Shown: positions 16,605 through 26,112, numbered from the stretch's first letter. The stretch: DNA of 64,000 nt from Aquamicrobium sp. LC103 (GCF_001014615.2 NZ_LBCQ02000011.1:208082-272081), one strand, 5' to 3'. Translations and numbers: made by a program. Notes: generated from the sequence alone by a model not told the origin.

Positions 16605-17021
16605 CTATTCGCTGACCGCCGCCTTGGCAAAGCACTCGGCCACCGACCTTGGCGTGCCGAGCTTTTCGGCCCACCGGACCAGTTCGGGAGTTTCGCTCTC
16701 GTCGGCCATGCCGCCCCAGACCTCTTCGAACCTTGGTTTCCCGTCCACGATTTTGAAGAAGAAATAGCCAGGATCGGCGATCGGCACATCCGCGTACACG
16801 ACGCTCCATGAAGCAGCTTCCATGAAGGTATGGATTTCCACCTTCGATGCGGCGACCTTCGCGTCGAGCGAATGGGCAACGAGCGTTGAGTAGGTTGCCT
16901 TGCGCTCAGGGGTGAGCGCGGTGTCGACACCCTTGCATGACAGGTTCGCCGAGGAATGCGAAACGCTGCCCAGGAGCGCGATGGTGGTAGCCAAGGCTGT
17001 ACGTCGAAATCGGGGAGACAT
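16605..17021 (-). CDS. Secreted hypothetical protein
   Basis: A 138-residue protein with a signal peptide: basic start (MSPRFRRT), hydrophobic core LATTIALLGSV, cleavage near SANLS. The mature part has two cysteines (LSCKGVD and VAECFAK), probably forming a periplasmic disulfide, and strands such as WSVVYADVP and GYFFFKIVDGKPRF. I do not recognise the family; it looks like a small periplasmic conserved protein. The start at 17021 is preferred over the adjacent ATG at 17024 because GAGG then lies six bases upstream. Convergent with the autotransporter. Confidence 0.65.
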   Translation of the reverse strand: MSPRFRRTALATTIALLGSVSHSSANLSCKGVDTALTPERKATYSTLVAHSLDAKVAASKVEIHTFMEAASWSVVYADVPIADPGYFFFKIVDGKPRFEEVWGGMADESETPELVRWAEKLGTPRSVAECFAKAAVSE

Positions 17022-17059
17022 CATAATCCTCGTGGTTGGCCGAGCCCCACCGCGCACAA

Positions 17060-17637
17060 CCTAGCCGCGATTTCCCCAGCCTGCAACGAGGCCGCGAATG
17101 GCGCCTTGACGATTATCCAGCGATTTCATCGCCCATGGCCGCGTGGGGCGTAGGGGCGATGCCGCTCGATTCGCACCGCGACGGTGCGTCGCGCATGACG
17201 CCCTTCCGCCATTGCCATCCGCGATCTACTAAAGACGATCCGGGCCGCCGGCGCATGACGCGTCACCTCCGCAATCCGCGGGGCACAGGCAAGCAGGCTT
17301 CAATAAAATTCGGGATGACGACACTTCTCCTCGACATGGCGGGGACAATGAGCTTTTTTAGACCCATGGGGCGTGGGAAAATCAGCGGCGGCGCCAAAGC
17401 CGCCCGCACAGCAAGTCTATTGTTTTCTCCAGCGGCGGATCGGCGGCGGCCGTTTGCTCGCGCGACCGCCAGGGCGTTCCGGCGCGGGCTGCCGCGACAT
17501 GCCGCCACGCCCAGACATTCGGCAATTAGAGGGTATCGCGACGAGCCTGACCGTTCGTCGCCATCTCGCCAAAGTGGATTTCTACGACTTGGACCGCACT
17601 GGCGGGAACAGGAGCAAACACCGATGAAAGGATCTTG
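17060..17637. other. Intergenic region without a convincing gene
   Basis: About 580 bp between two divergent genes. Several open frames exist but lack ribosome binding sites and protein-like composition. Two short segments resemble each other (GCGCATGACGCCCTTCCGCC near 17193 and GCGCATGACGCGTCACCTCC near 17252), possibly a decayed repeat. The promoter of the downstream membrane-protein gene should lie at the right end. Confidence 0.4.
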
Positions 17638-18654
17638 ATGGCGTTCAAGAAGTATATCTGGCCCGTGGTCGGGCTGTGTGCCGTCGCCTTCTCCATCTGG
17701 CTGCTTTATCACGAGCTGCGTGGACTATCGCTCGACGAGGTCATGGACAGCCTCTCGGCGATCCCGACTCACAACTGGGTACTGTCCGCCCTCGCGACCC
17801 TCGTCGCCTATGGCGCGCTTGCCGGATATGATCACATAGCCCTCCTGCACCTGCGTAAGCGGGTCCATTGGCTCTTCATCACCGTCTGTTCCTTCACCAC
17901 ATATGCGCTTTCGCACAATATCGGCGCCTCCGTCTTTTCCGGCGCCGTGGTGCGCTACCGCGCCTACACCTCGCAGGGTTTGAGCGCGCGCGAGGTCGGC
18001 ATCCTCGTCGCCTTCTGCTCCTTCACCTTCGCGCTGGGAACGATCCTGCTCACCGGCCTGGTGCTGGTGATCCAGCCCGAGATCACCGAGCGTTTCGTGG
18101 ATATTCTTCCCGTGGAGGCCTCGGCGACGACCGGCTATCTTCTGCTGGGGCTGGTCGCGCTCTACGTGCTGGGAAGCTGGCTGGGCTTCAAGCCGCTGAA
18201 GATCGGCTCCTTCGAGCTTCAATATCCGCGTCTGCCGATCGTCGCCCGGCAATTGATCATCGGTCCGCTGGAACTGGTCGGCGCTGCGGCGATCGTCTAT
18301 TTCGCGCTTCCGGAAGCCGGGAATCCGGGCTTCATCATCGTGCTCGGCATCTTCCTGGTTTCGTTCTCGGTGGCGCTGATCTCGCATGCGCCTGGCGGCC
18401 TCGGGGTGCTCGAGCTGGTCTTCCTCACCGGCCTGCCGGACATGGAGCCGGTGGACGTGCTCGCCGCGCTGGTGGTTTTCCGGCTGTTCTATCTGATCAT
18501 CCCGTTCGTCGTCGCCCTTTTCGTCATCCTCTTCTTCGAGCGCTCGCAGCTTTCGCGCTCCGAGAAACAGCTTCTGAGGGGGAATCAGGAACCGAACAGC
18601 GAGGAGATGCCGCGCCCGGCCGAGAATGCGAGCCAGGCGAGCACCGAGAAATAG
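17638..18654 (+). CDS. UPF0104/LPG-synthase-type membrane protein
   Basis: A 338-residue inner-membrane protein with about eight hydrophobic segments, matching the transmembrane (flippase-like) region of lysylphosphatidylglycerol synthases (UPF0104 family) but without the aminoacyl-transferase domain. Conserved pieces include SHNIGASVFSGAVVRYR and the late SHAPGGLGVLELVFL. Members are thought to move or sense lipids. The ATG at 17638 follows AAAGGATC; a TTG three bases earlier is less likely. The 3-prime 70 bp overlap, in opposite orientation, the end of exoD, so the polar C-terminal tail (from about residue 310) may be variable. Confidence 0.8.
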   Translation: MAFKKYIWPVVGLCAVAFSIWLLYHELRGLSLDEVMDSLSAIPTHNWVLSALATLVAYGALAGYDHIALLHLRKRVHWLFITVCSFTTYALSHNIGASVFSGAVVRYRAYTSQGLSAREVGILVAFCSFTFALGTILLTGLVLVIQPEITERFVDILPVEASATTGYLLLGLVALYVLGSWLGFKPLKIGSFELQYPRLPIVARQLIIGPLELVGAAAIVYFALPEAGNPGFIIVLGIFLVSFSVALISHAPGGLGVLELVFLTGLPDMEPVDVLAALVVFRLFYLIIPFVVALFVILFFERSQLSRSEKQLLRGNQEPNSEEMPRPAENASQASTEK

Positions 18655-19223
18655 ATGATGGTGGCGACGAACATCACATAGCCGAGCAGGACGAATATGC
18701 CGTCGCGCTGCGATATGCCGGCGGCCATGAAGAGGATGCCGAGCGCAGGCAGGGTGTTGGAGAACGGCACCAGCCCAAGCGGGAAAAGCAGCAGCACGCC
18801 GCCAAGGCACAAGGCGAGGCCGTTCAGCCGGTTCACGAAGGCGCCCTCGGTGAAGGCGGAGATGCGCGGGCGGATCACCCGGTCGATGCGATGCACTGTC
18901 TGCAGGCCCTTGTTCAAGACCGGAACCAGCTTGCTCGCCTCGATCTCCCTGTCGAGCAGCCGGCGCGGGAACCACGGCAGGCGGTTCATCACGATGCCGA
19001 TGCTGATGAGGATGATCGCGGCGCCGAAGACCGTGCTGACACCGGGAATCGACACCGGCAGCAGGAACGGGATGGTCAAGAGGGCGCACAGGAGGAGCAG
19101 GCCCTGCTCTCCGACCAGCTCGAGGAGCCGTCTCAACGTCACGGTGTCGCCCTCGATGGAATCGATCGCGTTCGCCAAGGTGGCGCTCAGCCTGTCCGGC
19201 GTGTCCTTGAATTGGAGCGGCAT
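18585..19223 (-). CDS. exoD: ExoD-family exopolysaccharide synthesis protein
   Basis: A 212-residue membrane protein of the ExoD family, first described in Sinorhizobium, where mutants show altered exopolysaccharide production and alkali sensitivity. Visible are a soluble N-terminal helix pair, LLLLCALLTIPFLLPVSIPG, the loop MNRLPWFPRRLLDREI, and FPLGLVPFSNTLPALGILFM, ending in a further hydrophobic hairpin. The ATG at 19223 is preceded by AAGG and lies eight bases after the phaG stop, so it is the last gene of the antiporter operon. That link is functionally attractive because both are tied to alkaline pH tolerance. Confidence 0.88.
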   Translation of the reverse strand: MPLQFKDTPDRLSATLANAIDSIEGDTVTLRRLLELVGEQGLLLLCALLTIPFLLPVSIPGVSTVFGAAIILISIGIVMNRLPWFPRRLLDREIEASKLVPVLNKGLQTVHRIDRVIRPRISAFTEGAFVNRLNGLALCLGGVLLLFPLGLVPFSNTLPALGILFMAAGISQRDGIFVLLGYVMFVATIIYFSVLAWLAFSAGRGISSLFGS

Positions 19224-19230
19224 GCGCCTT

Positions 19231-19605
19231 CTATCTTCCGATGTCGTTAGCGTCTTCGAGAATGTCCGATTCCGGGGCGTTTTCATTTCCCTCGGAACGG
19301 TCGCGATAGAGTGTCGCGCGCCCAAGCAGCATCAATGTGACGGGCGTCGTCACCGTGATGAAGATGCCGACGATGATCTCGTGCACCACCAGCCTCAGTT
19401 CGAGGGCCGTGAAGAAGATCATCGAGGCCATGACGACGCCGGCAAGGCCCCAGCTCGAGCCGAGCGTCGGCGCATGGATGCGGTCGTAGAAGCTGTTGAG
19501 CCGCGCGAGACCGATCGATCCCGTCAGGGCGAGCCCGGCGCCGAGAAGCAGGAAGAAGGCGACGATGAGGGCGATCCAGAGCGGCAGGTCGACGGCGTGG
19601 CTCAT
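19231..19605 (-). CDS. phaG: Monovalent cation/proton antiporter subunit G
   Basis: A 124-residue subunit G of the multisubunit Mrp/Pha cation/H+ antiporter in the inner membrane. Three membrane segments: WIALIVAFFLLLGAGLALTG, WGLAGVVMASMIFFTALEL and HEIIVGIFITVTTPVTLML. IGLARLNSFYDRIHAPT is the family signature (usually RLPD.YTRLHA). A charged tail of about 25 residues follows. Its ATG overlaps the stop of phaF (ATGA). Small subunits of this type are needed for assembly of the whole complex. Confidence 0.92.
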   Translation of the reverse strand: MSHAVDLPLWIALIVAFFLLLGAGLALTGSIGLARLNSFYDRIHAPTLGSSWGLAGVVMASMIFFTALELRLVVHEIIVGIFITVTTPVTLMLLGRATLYRDRSEGNENAPESDILEDANDIGR

Positions 19606-19883
19606 TCGATCACCTCGCCGCGCATGATGAATTTGGCGAGCGCCACCGTGGCGACGAAGCCGACGACGCCGATGATGAGCGCGGCCTCGAAATAGACCGT
19701 GCTTGCCGTCCTGATGCCGAAGGTGAGCAGAAGCAGCGTCGAATTGACATAGAGCGTGTCGAGCCCGAGCACGCGGTCCTGGGCGCGGGGGCCCACCAGC
19801 ATGCGGTAGGCTGCAAGCCCCATCGCTATCGCCAGCGCGACCTGGGCGATGTTGACGGCCCAGGTGAGGATGAGGGCGCTCAT
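19602..19883 (-). CDS. phaF: Monovalent cation/proton antiporter subunit F
   Basis: A 93-residue subunit F with three membrane segments: ILTWAVNIAQVALAIAMGLA, LYVNSTLLLLTFGIRT and ALIIGVVGFVATVALAKFI. The cytoplasmic loop RMLVGPRAQDRVLGLDTL is the family hallmark (GP...DR.........D). ATGA overlaps join it to phaE upstream and phaG downstream, so all are made from one message in fixed proportion. Confidence 0.93.
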   Translation of the reverse strand: MSALILTWAVNIAQVALAIAMGLAAYRMLVGPRAQDRVLGLDTLYVNSTLLLLTFGIRTASTVYFEAALIIGVVGFVATVALAKFIMRGEVIE

Positions 19884-20365
19884 TCGAAAATCTCCATCAA
19901 GAGGTATTCGTAACGGTTCTTGATAAGCTCGACCCATTCGCTCTCGTCGACGAGGTCGAAGACGTGGATGAGCAACGATCCGTTCGAGGTGTTGTAGTCG
20001 AGCCAGGCCGTGCCCGGCGTGCTGGTGATGATGACCGCCAGGATCGCCAACCCGGTATTGTCGCGCAGATCGAGCGGGATCGTGATGAAGCCGGATCTGC
20101 GTTCCCGACGTTTCCCCTGCAGGATGATCCTCGACACGGCGACGTTCGACCGGATGATATCGTAGAGGACGATGCCGATCAGCTTCGGGATCAGGTCCCA
20201 GCGGCGCAGTCTCGGCTTGGCCGGGTGAAGCGCGGCGAGGCCCTGCGCGGCGAAGAGCGCGATGACGGCCCCCAGCACGAGATGGCCGAGCGAGAACCGG
20301 TTGAGCAGCAGCCACATCACCAGGAGCGAGGCGGACAATAGCGGATAGGGCAGAACCCGGCTCAT
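19880..20365 (-). CDS. phaE: Monovalent cation/proton antiporter subunit E
   Basis: A 161-residue subunit E. Two or three membrane segments in the first 45 residues (LLSASLLVMWLLLNRFS, LGHLVLGAVIALFAAQGLA) and one near LIPKLIGIVLYDIIRSNVAV. The conserved domain LRDNTGLAILAVIITSTPGT precedes a soluble C-terminal alpha/beta part. The ATG at 20365 overlaps the phaD stop. Role: structural subunit of the antiporter. Confidence 0.93.
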   Translation of the reverse strand: MSRVLPYPLLSASLLVMWLLLNRFSLGHLVLGAVIALFAAQGLAALHPAKPRLRRWDLIPKLIGIVLYDIIRSNVAVSRIILQGKRRERRSGFITIPLDLRDNTGLAILAVIITSTPGTAWLDYNTSNGSLLIHVFDLVDESEWVELIKNRYEYLLMEIFE

Positions 20366-21990
20366 TGCTGCGCCTCCCCGTTCGGCACGCCGGCGCGTGG
20401 CGCTTCGAACACCCCTTCGACATAGGCCTGCGGTGCGTAGAGCGCCTGGGCGGTGGCCTCCATGTACCGCATCACCGGGCCGGCCTGCACGGTGAGCATC
20501 AGGCAGAGGAAAAGCAGGATGGCGACCGGCGCGATCTCGATCAGGAGGACGCGCGGCACCGTCGCCTCGATCGGGGCCCAGAAGGTGTGGATGCCCGAGC
20601 GTGTCATGGCGATCAGCGCCGACAGGCCTGAAAGGATGAGCAGCATGACGACCCACCACGAGGCGCTGCTGATGGCTCCTCCGTTTCCGAGGCCCTCGGG
20701 ATTGAACATCGCCGTGAACATGGTGAACTTCGCGACGAAGCCCGAAAGCGGTGGAAGTCCCGCCAGGAGGATGCCGCAGGCGGCGAAGCTTATGCCGAGC
20801 ACGGCGAGGGTGCCGGGGATCGCCACGCCGACCTCGTCCTCTTCCTCCTCCTCGTCGGCGTCGCCGAAGGCTTCCGCCGTCACCGCGAGAACGCTGGCGG
20901 CGGCATCCTGCCCGCGCTCGACGAGCTCGATGAGCAGGAAGAAGGCGCTGATGGTGAGCGTTGAACTGACCAGGTAGAACAGCGCACCCGCTGTCACCCC
21001 GACGTTGCCGAGGCCGATCGCCGCCAGCAGCGTGCCCGACGATACGAGCACCGAATAGCCCGCGAGCCTTCCGAGCGCCTGCGAGGCGAGAACGCCGATC
21101 AGCCCGAAGGTCACCGTCGCCAGCCCGCCGAACAGCAGCACCTGGGAACCGAAGCCCGCGGAGGCGGCCGCCGCGCCACCGAACAGCAACAGCGAAAGCC
21201 GCAGGAGGACGTAGATGCCGACCTTGCTCATGATGGCGAAGATCGCGGCGATCGGGGCGGCGGCGGCCGTGTAGGTCGTCGGCAGCCAGAAGCTCAGCGG
21301 CCACATGCCCGCCTTGACGAGGAAGGCGACGCCGAGCACGGCGGCGCCTGCCTCGAGCAGCATCCGATCACCGTCCGTCACCTCGGGGATCCGGGCGGCG
21401 AGGTCGGCCATGTTCAGCGTGCCGGTGACGCCGTAGATCAGGCTGACGCCGATGAGGAAGAGCAGCGATGCGGCAAGGTTGATGGCGATATAGTGCAGCC
21501 CCGCCTTGACGCGCACCGGGCCCGAACCATGCAGCACGAGGCCGTAGGACGCGGCGAGCATGACCTCGAAGAAGACGAACAGGTTGAACAGGTCGCCGGT
21601 CAGGAAGGCGCCGTTTATGCCCATCAGCAGGAGCTGGAACATGGTGTGGAAGTGTGGACCCGCCTTGGCCCAGCGCGCGAGCGCGAAGACGAGGGCGGCT
21701 ATGCCCAGCACGCTCGAAAGCAGCAGCATCAGCGCCGACAATCGATCGAGCACGAGCACGATGGCGAAGGGCGACGGCCAGTTGCCGAGGAGATAGACGC
21801 TGTCGCGTGTCGTGTCGGCGCCGGCATGGCGGACCAGCGCGATCGAAACGACGAGCAGCAGCAGGACCGAGACGATCGAAATCATCGCCTTGCCGAAGCG
21901 CTGCCGCTCGTCGAGGAAGAGCATCAGCGCGCCGGCGACCAGCGGAATGATGATCGGTGCTATGACGAGGTGGGGAGACCAGTAGCTCAT
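20362..21990 (-). CDS. phaD: Monovalent cation/proton antiporter subunit D (NuoN-like)
   Basis: A 542-residue polytopic subunit of the NADH-dehydrogenase antiporter-like family, with 12-14 helices. The proton-channel core is visible as MGINGAFLTGDLFNLFVFFEVML (note Glu in FFEVML), the lysine in AFLVKAGMWPLSFWLP, and STTYT-type entry residues. An acidic insertion DADEEEEEDE near residue 378 is unusual. The ATG at 21990, one base after the phaC stop, is chosen for GGGAGCAGTGAG upstream; an in-frame ATG at 22014 is an alternative. It works with PhaA as one of the two ion-translocating subunits. Confidence 0.92.
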   Translation of the reverse strand: MSYWSPHLVIAPIIIPLVAGALMLFLDERQRFGKAMISIVSVLLLLVVSIALVRHAGADTTRDSVYLLGNWPSPFAIVLVLDRLSALMLLLSSVLGIAALVFALARWAKAGPHFHTMFQLLLMGINGAFLTGDLFNLFVFFEVMLAASYGLVLHGSGPVRVKAGLHYIAINLAASLLFLIGVSLIYGVTGTLNMADLAARIPEVTDGDRMLLEAGAAVLGVAFLVKAGMWPLSFWLPTTYTAAAAPIAAIFAIMSKVGIYVLLRLSLLLFGGAAAASAGFGSQVLLFGGLATVTFGLIGVLASQALGRLAGYSVLVSSGTLLAAIGLGNVGVTAGALFYLVSSTLTISAFFLLIELVERGQDAAASVLAVTAEAFGDADEEEEEDEVGVAIPGTLAVLGISFAACGILLAGLPPLSGFVAKFTMFTAMFNPEGLGNGGAISSASWWVVMLLILSGLSALIAMTRSGIHTFWAPIEATVPRVLLIEIAPVAILLFLCLMLTVQAGPVMRYMEATAQALYAPQAYVEGVFEAPRAGVPNGEAQQ

Positions 21991-21991
21991 C

Positions 21992-22330
21992 TCACTGCTC
22001 CCGTCCGTCGACATGATCGGTGCCGGTCAGGCCGCGCGAGGCGAGCAGCACCACGAGGAACAACGCCGTGGTGGCGAAGCCGATGACGATCGCGGTGAGC
22101 ACGAGGGCCTGCGGGATCGGGTCGGTGAAGGCGGCCGGGTCCACCGGCACGCCGGGCTCGACCACCGGCGGAACGTTCATTCTCAGCCGGCCCATGCCGA
22201 AGATGAAGAGATTGACCGCGTAGGAAAGCAGCAGCAGGCCGATGATGACCTGGTACGTGCGCGGCCGCAGGAGCAGCCACACGCCCGAACCCGTCATCAC
22301 GCCTATGCCGATCGCGAGAACCAGTTCCAT
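21992..22330 (-). CDS. phaC: Monovalent cation/proton antiporter subunit C (NuoK-like)
   Basis: A 112-residue NuoK-like subunit with three membrane helices: MELVLAIGIGVMTGSGVWLL, YQVIIGLLLLSYAVNLFIFG and PIPQALVLTAIVIGFATTAL. The last is the conserved DPIPQALVLTAIVI signature of Mrp/Pha C subunits. The ATG at 22330 overlaps the stop of the A subunit gene. Function: part of the proton/cation path of the antiporter. Confidence 0.95.
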   Translation of the reverse strand: MELVLAIGIGVMTGSGVWLLLRPRTYQVIIGLLLLSYAVNLFIFGMGRLRMNVPPVVEPGVPVDPAAFTDPIPQALVLTAIVIGFATTALFLVVLLASRGLTGTDHVDGREQ

Positions 22331-25242
22331 CACGCCTCCTCCGTCGCCTTCGCGGCTTCGCGGACGCGATAGCTGCGGATCGATTGGTGGGCGAGCGCGA
22401 TGAGCACCAGGACGACGGCGCCGACGACGAGCGAGAAGACGCCGAGGTCGAACAGCAATGCGGTTGCTGCGGGAACTTTTCCGATCAGCGGAACCTCCAG
22501 ATATTGGAAATAGGTTGTGAGGAAGGGGTAGCCGAGGAACCACGAACCCATGCCGGTTGCGGCCGCCATCAGCAGGCCGAAGCCGATCCAGCGGACGGGC
22601 AGGATGCGCAGGCGCTCCTCGACCCAGCGCGTCCCACCGGCCAGATATTGCAGCAGGAAGCCGATCGCCATGGTGATGCCGGCCGCGAAGCCGCCGCCCG
22701 GCAGGTCGTGGCCGCGCAGGAAGAGATAGGCCGCGAGCACGATGATCACCGGGAACATCCAGTTCATGATGATCGACGGAACCATGATGTATTCGCGGGC
22801 CGTATCCCCGGTCTCGCGATCGGGCTGCGCGTCGTCATAGGCGTTCTGGATGCGCTGCTGTTCCGGCGTCTCGATGCTGTCGGCCGCCGGACGGAAGCGG
22901 CGGAGCAGGGCGAACACGGTGAGCGCGACGACGCCGAGCACGGCGATCTCGCCCATCGTGTCGAAACTGCGGAAGTCGACCAGGATGACGTTGACGACGT
23001 TCGTGCCGCCGCCTCCCGAATAGGCGTGCTCGAGGAAGTAGTCGCCGATCGTGTCGACCACCGGCCTGGTCATCACCGCATAGGCGATCATGGCGATGCC
23101 CGCGCCGCAGAGCGTGGCGATCGCGAAGTCGCGGTGGCGCCGCAGACGGGCCGTGATGGTGACGCCCACGGCGTCGATCTCCTCGACCCGCTTGGGCAGC
23201 CATCTGAGACCGAGCAGGATGAGGACGGTGGTGACGATTTCGACCAGGAGCTGGGTCAGTGCGAGGTCCGGCGCGGAAAGCCAGACGAATGTCAGGCAGG
23301 TGACGATGCCGGCGCCGCCCACGAGAATCAGCGCCGCGAGGCGGTGGTACTTGGCCTGATAAGCGGCCGCGAGCGCGCAGACGATGCCGACCGCCCACAT
23401 CATCCCGAAGACCGGGTCGAGCCCGTCGAACGACGGCAGGCCGGGATTGAAGCCGGCGCTGAACAGCGGCCAGAGCGCGGCGAGGAAAGCCACGACGACG
23501 AGCAGGCGAAGCTGCGGCTGCAGCCGCCGCGTTCCGAGATTGCCCTCGACGAAGCGCGCCCACCGCCACGACAGCGTCACCAGGATGCGCTCGAAGATGC
23601 GCTGGCCCTTGAGCCTGCGGAAGATCGGCGGACCCTCCTCGCAGCGCGACAGGTAACGCTTGAGCAGCATGTAGAGCACGGTGCCGCCGATGAGGGCGAT
23701 GACGCTCATGATCAGCGGAACGTTCAGGCCGTGCCAGACGGCGAGGCTGTATTGCGGCGTGGCGTCGCCGAGAACGGCCACCACGGCGGTGTGGAGGTAG
23801 GGGCCTACCGTCAGGCCGGGAATGACGCCGACCACGAGGCAGGCGAGAACCAGGAACTCGATCGGGAAGCGCATCCAGTGCGGCGGCTCGTGCGGTTCGT
23901 GCGGCAGGTCGACCGGCTTGGGTCCGAAGAACACGGTGTGGATGAAGCGCAGCGAATAGACGACGCTGAAGGCGCCGGCGACCGTCGCGACATAGGGCAG
24001 GGCGCGGTCGAGGAAGGAATCCGCATGCGTCTCGATCGCTTCGGCGAAGAACATCTCCTTCGACAGGAAGCCGTTGAGCAGCGGCACGCCGGCCATCGCC
24101 GCGCTCGCCACCATGGCGAGCGTGGCTGTGATCGGCATGAAGGCGAACAGGCCGCTCAATCGCCGCATGTCGCGGGTGCCGGTTTCGTGGTCGATGATGC
24201 CGGCCGCCATGAACAGCGATGCCTTGAAGGTGGCGTGGTTCATCATGTGGAAGATCGCTGCGACGGCGGCGAGCGGGCTTCCGAGGCTGAGCAGCGTGGT
24301 GATCAGTCCGAGATGGCTGATCGTCGAATAGGCGAGAAGGCCCTTCAGGTCTTGCTGGAAGATCGCGAAATAGGCGCCGAGCGTCAGCGTGATCATGCCC
24401 GCGAATGCGAGGATGATGAACCATTCATAGGTGCCCGCCAGAACCGGGAAGAAGCGGGCGAGGAGGAAGACGCCGGCCTTCACCATGGTCGCCGAGTGCA
24501 GATAGGCCGACACCGGCGTCGGCGCGGCCATCGCGTTGGGCAGCCAGAAGTGGAACGGGAACTGGGCGCTCTTGGTCAGCGCGCCCATGCAGATGAGGAT
24601 CAGTGCCGGCAGGTAGAGATCGTGCGCGCGGATCTTGTCGCCCGCGGCGAGAACGACGTCGAGATCGTAGCTTCCGGCGATGTGGCCGATGATCATCAGG
24701 CCGACGAGAAGGCACAGGCCGCCGACGCCGGTGATCGTCAGCGCCATGCGCGCGCCGTCGCGTGCCGCGGCGTTGTGGTACCAATAGCCGATCAGCAGGA
24801 AGGAGAAGATGCTGGTCAGCTCCCAGAAGACGGCAAGCAGGATCAGGTCGCCGGAAATGACCATGCCGAGCATGGCGCCCATGAAGGCGAGCAGGAAGGA
24901 GAAGAAACGCGGAACCGGGTCCGCCGGCGACATGTAGTAGCGCGCGTAGAGCACGACGAGGAAGCCGATGCCCGTGATGAGCATGGCGAACATCCAGGCA
25001 AAGCCGTCCATTCTCAGCGTGAAGCCGAGGCCGAGCGAGGGAATCCATTCGATCTGGCGCCGCACCACCCCGCCGTCGTCGACCGCCGGATAGAGATAGA
25101 TCGTGATGGCCAGGCCACAGAGCGCCACCGCTCCCGCCAGCCACGCCTCCGCGTTGCGCGCGTTCGAACGGAACGCTCCCGCCAGGATGCTTCCCAGGAA
25201 AGGCAGCGCAAGCAGAAGCAGAAGTAGGTTTTCGTCAGCCAT
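22330..25242 (-). CDS. phaAB: Monovalent cation/proton antiporter subunit A/B fusion (NuoL-like)
   Basis: The 970-residue largest subunit, an inner-membrane NuoL/MrpA homologue. Residues about 1-500 form the proton-pumping core (VFWELTSIFSFLLIGYWYHN, TKSAQFPFHFWLPNAM with its Lys, HSATMVKAGVFLLARF). The central part includes the MrpA-specific segment SAPDLALTQLLVEIVTTVLI. The final 180 residues, after IETPEQQRIQNAYDD, are the MrpB domain (GHDLPGGGFAAGITMAIGFL), so A and B are fused, as in rhizobial Pha systems. Pha/Mrp exchangers export K+ or Na+ and help growth at alkaline pH. First gene of a six-gene ATGA-coupled operon, with only a weak ribosome binding site. Confidence 0.93.
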   Translation of the reverse strand: MADENLLLLLLALPFLGSILAGAFRSNARNAEAWLAGAVALCGLAITIYLYPAVDDGGVVRRQIEWIPSLGLGFTLRMDGFAWMFAMLITGIGFLVVLYARYYMSPADPVPRFFSFLLAFMGAMLGMVISGDLILLAVFWELTSIFSFLLIGYWYHNAAARDGARMALTITGVGGLCLLVGLMIIGHIAGSYDLDVVLAAGDKIRAHDLYLPALILICMGALTKSAQFPFHFWLPNAMAAPTPVSAYLHSATMVKAGVFLLARFFPVLAGTYEWFIILAFAGMITLTLGAYFAIFQQDLKGLLAYSTISHLGLITTLLSLGSPLAAVAAIFHMMNHATFKASLFMAAGIIDHETGTRDMRRLSGLFAFMPITATLAMVASAAMAGVPLLNGFLSKEMFFAEAIETHADSFLDRALPYVATVAGAFSVVYSLRFIHTVFFGPKPVDLPHEPHEPPHWMRFPIEFLVLACLVVGVIPGLTVGPYLHTAVVAVLGDATPQYSLAVWHGLNVPLIMSVIALIGGTVLYMLLKRYLSRCEEGPPIFRRLKGQRIFERILVTLSWRWARFVEGNLGTRRLQPQLRLLVVVAFLAALWPLFSAGFNPGLPSFDGLDPVFGMMWAVGIVCALAAAYQAKYHRLAALILVGGAGIVTCLTFVWLSAPDLALTQLLVEIVTTVLILLGLRWLPKRVEEIDAVGVTITARLRRHRDFAIATLCGAGIAMIAYAVMTRPVVDTIGDYFLEHAYSGGGGTNVVNVILVDFRSFDTMGEIAVLGVVALTVFALLRRFRPAADSIETPEQQRIQNAYDDAQPDRETGDTAREYIMVPSIIMNWMFPVIIVLAAYLFLRGHDLPGGGFAAGITMAIGFLLQYLAGGTRWVEERLRILPVRWIGFGLLMAAATGMGSWFLGYPFLTTYFQYLEVPLIGKVPAATALLFDLGVFSLVVGAVVLVLIALAHQSIRSYRVREAAKATEEA

Positions 25243-26112
25243 CTAGTTTCAGGTTACCTTGGGTTGGGACCAAGAGACGGGAGACGGACTCCCGGATCGT
25301 TCGTCGAGATGTAATCTCCCAGCCGGAAGGGCGGGAGCGGATTTGTCGCGTTTGCGGCGGCTGCGCCGATCTGCGTGCGCGCCACAGTCGAATTGAACCA
25401 CCGGCAAGCGGTGTGCTTTCGCGACTGGGTGGAACGCCGCAAAAGCCGATTCCTTTCCGACCCGATGCAAGGCCGCTTGGGCTTGCATTTGGCAGGGGGC
25501 TTTCCGCGACCGCGGCCAAGGAAAGTCCTTGCTTACGCTTACGCGGTGAGGCGCGCAGCAACCTCGTGTGCCGAGCCGCAAGGCGGACCTCTCGGAGCGG
25601 ATACAAGGTGCAACGCTGTTATGACGGGAAGGCCCGAGCGGGCCGGCATGCTGCGGAGCCGATATCTGCTGACGACAAGCGCTCCATCGGCGACGATGGC
25701 CGGGATGTCGGAGCCGGCGATATGATCGGGCGCATCGAGGTCGCGATTGCGGAACTCGCCCTGATAGCGCCAATCCCTGAGCTTTTGCTTGGATCCCAGC
25801 GCCTGCGGGTTGTCTTGGAGGATGTGGATTCTGGTTCCGGAGGCTGCGGCCGACGTCTGCAGGCTGGTCAGGAAAAACAGGCAGCCCAGAAGGAGGGAAA
25901 CACAGTGCGCGGATCGCCGTCCGCAATTGCAAAGTGTTGCCGCTCGGATCAAGAATGTACCTCCGGTGGAGAAAGAGCCGCCGCAACGACCTCGCAAATT
26001 GAATCTGATTTGGACGACACTTTATGTCGTGCGCCGAGGTGAAGTCCAGCGCGGTAAGGTGCGGAAATCGCCGCAGGCGCGCAAAATTTGCAAATTTATG
26101 CGGCCGGGACCG
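25243..26112. other. Long intergenic region upstream of the antiporter operon
   Basis: About 870 bp with no gene I can support. A minus-strand frame 25539-25997 contains a signal-peptide-like stretch (CVSLLLGCLFFLTSLQTSA) followed by QALGSKQKLRDWRYQGEFRN, which looks protein-like, but start and family are unclear; it could be a decayed secreted protein. The antiporter promoter must lie in the left part. No repeats or RNA elements recognised. Confidence 0.35.

Noticed and set aside
22384..25227. A 947-residue open frame on the plus strand opposite the phaAB gene.
   Set aside because: Composition (Glu/Arg/His-rich, no hydrophobic core) and perfect antisense position show it is a shadow of the GC-rich gene phaAB.
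25539..25997. Minus-strand frame with a signal-peptide-like stretch upstream of the antiporter operon.
   Set aside because: No convincing ribosome binding site, no recognised family and a low-complexity end; left as an intergenic note, not a gene.
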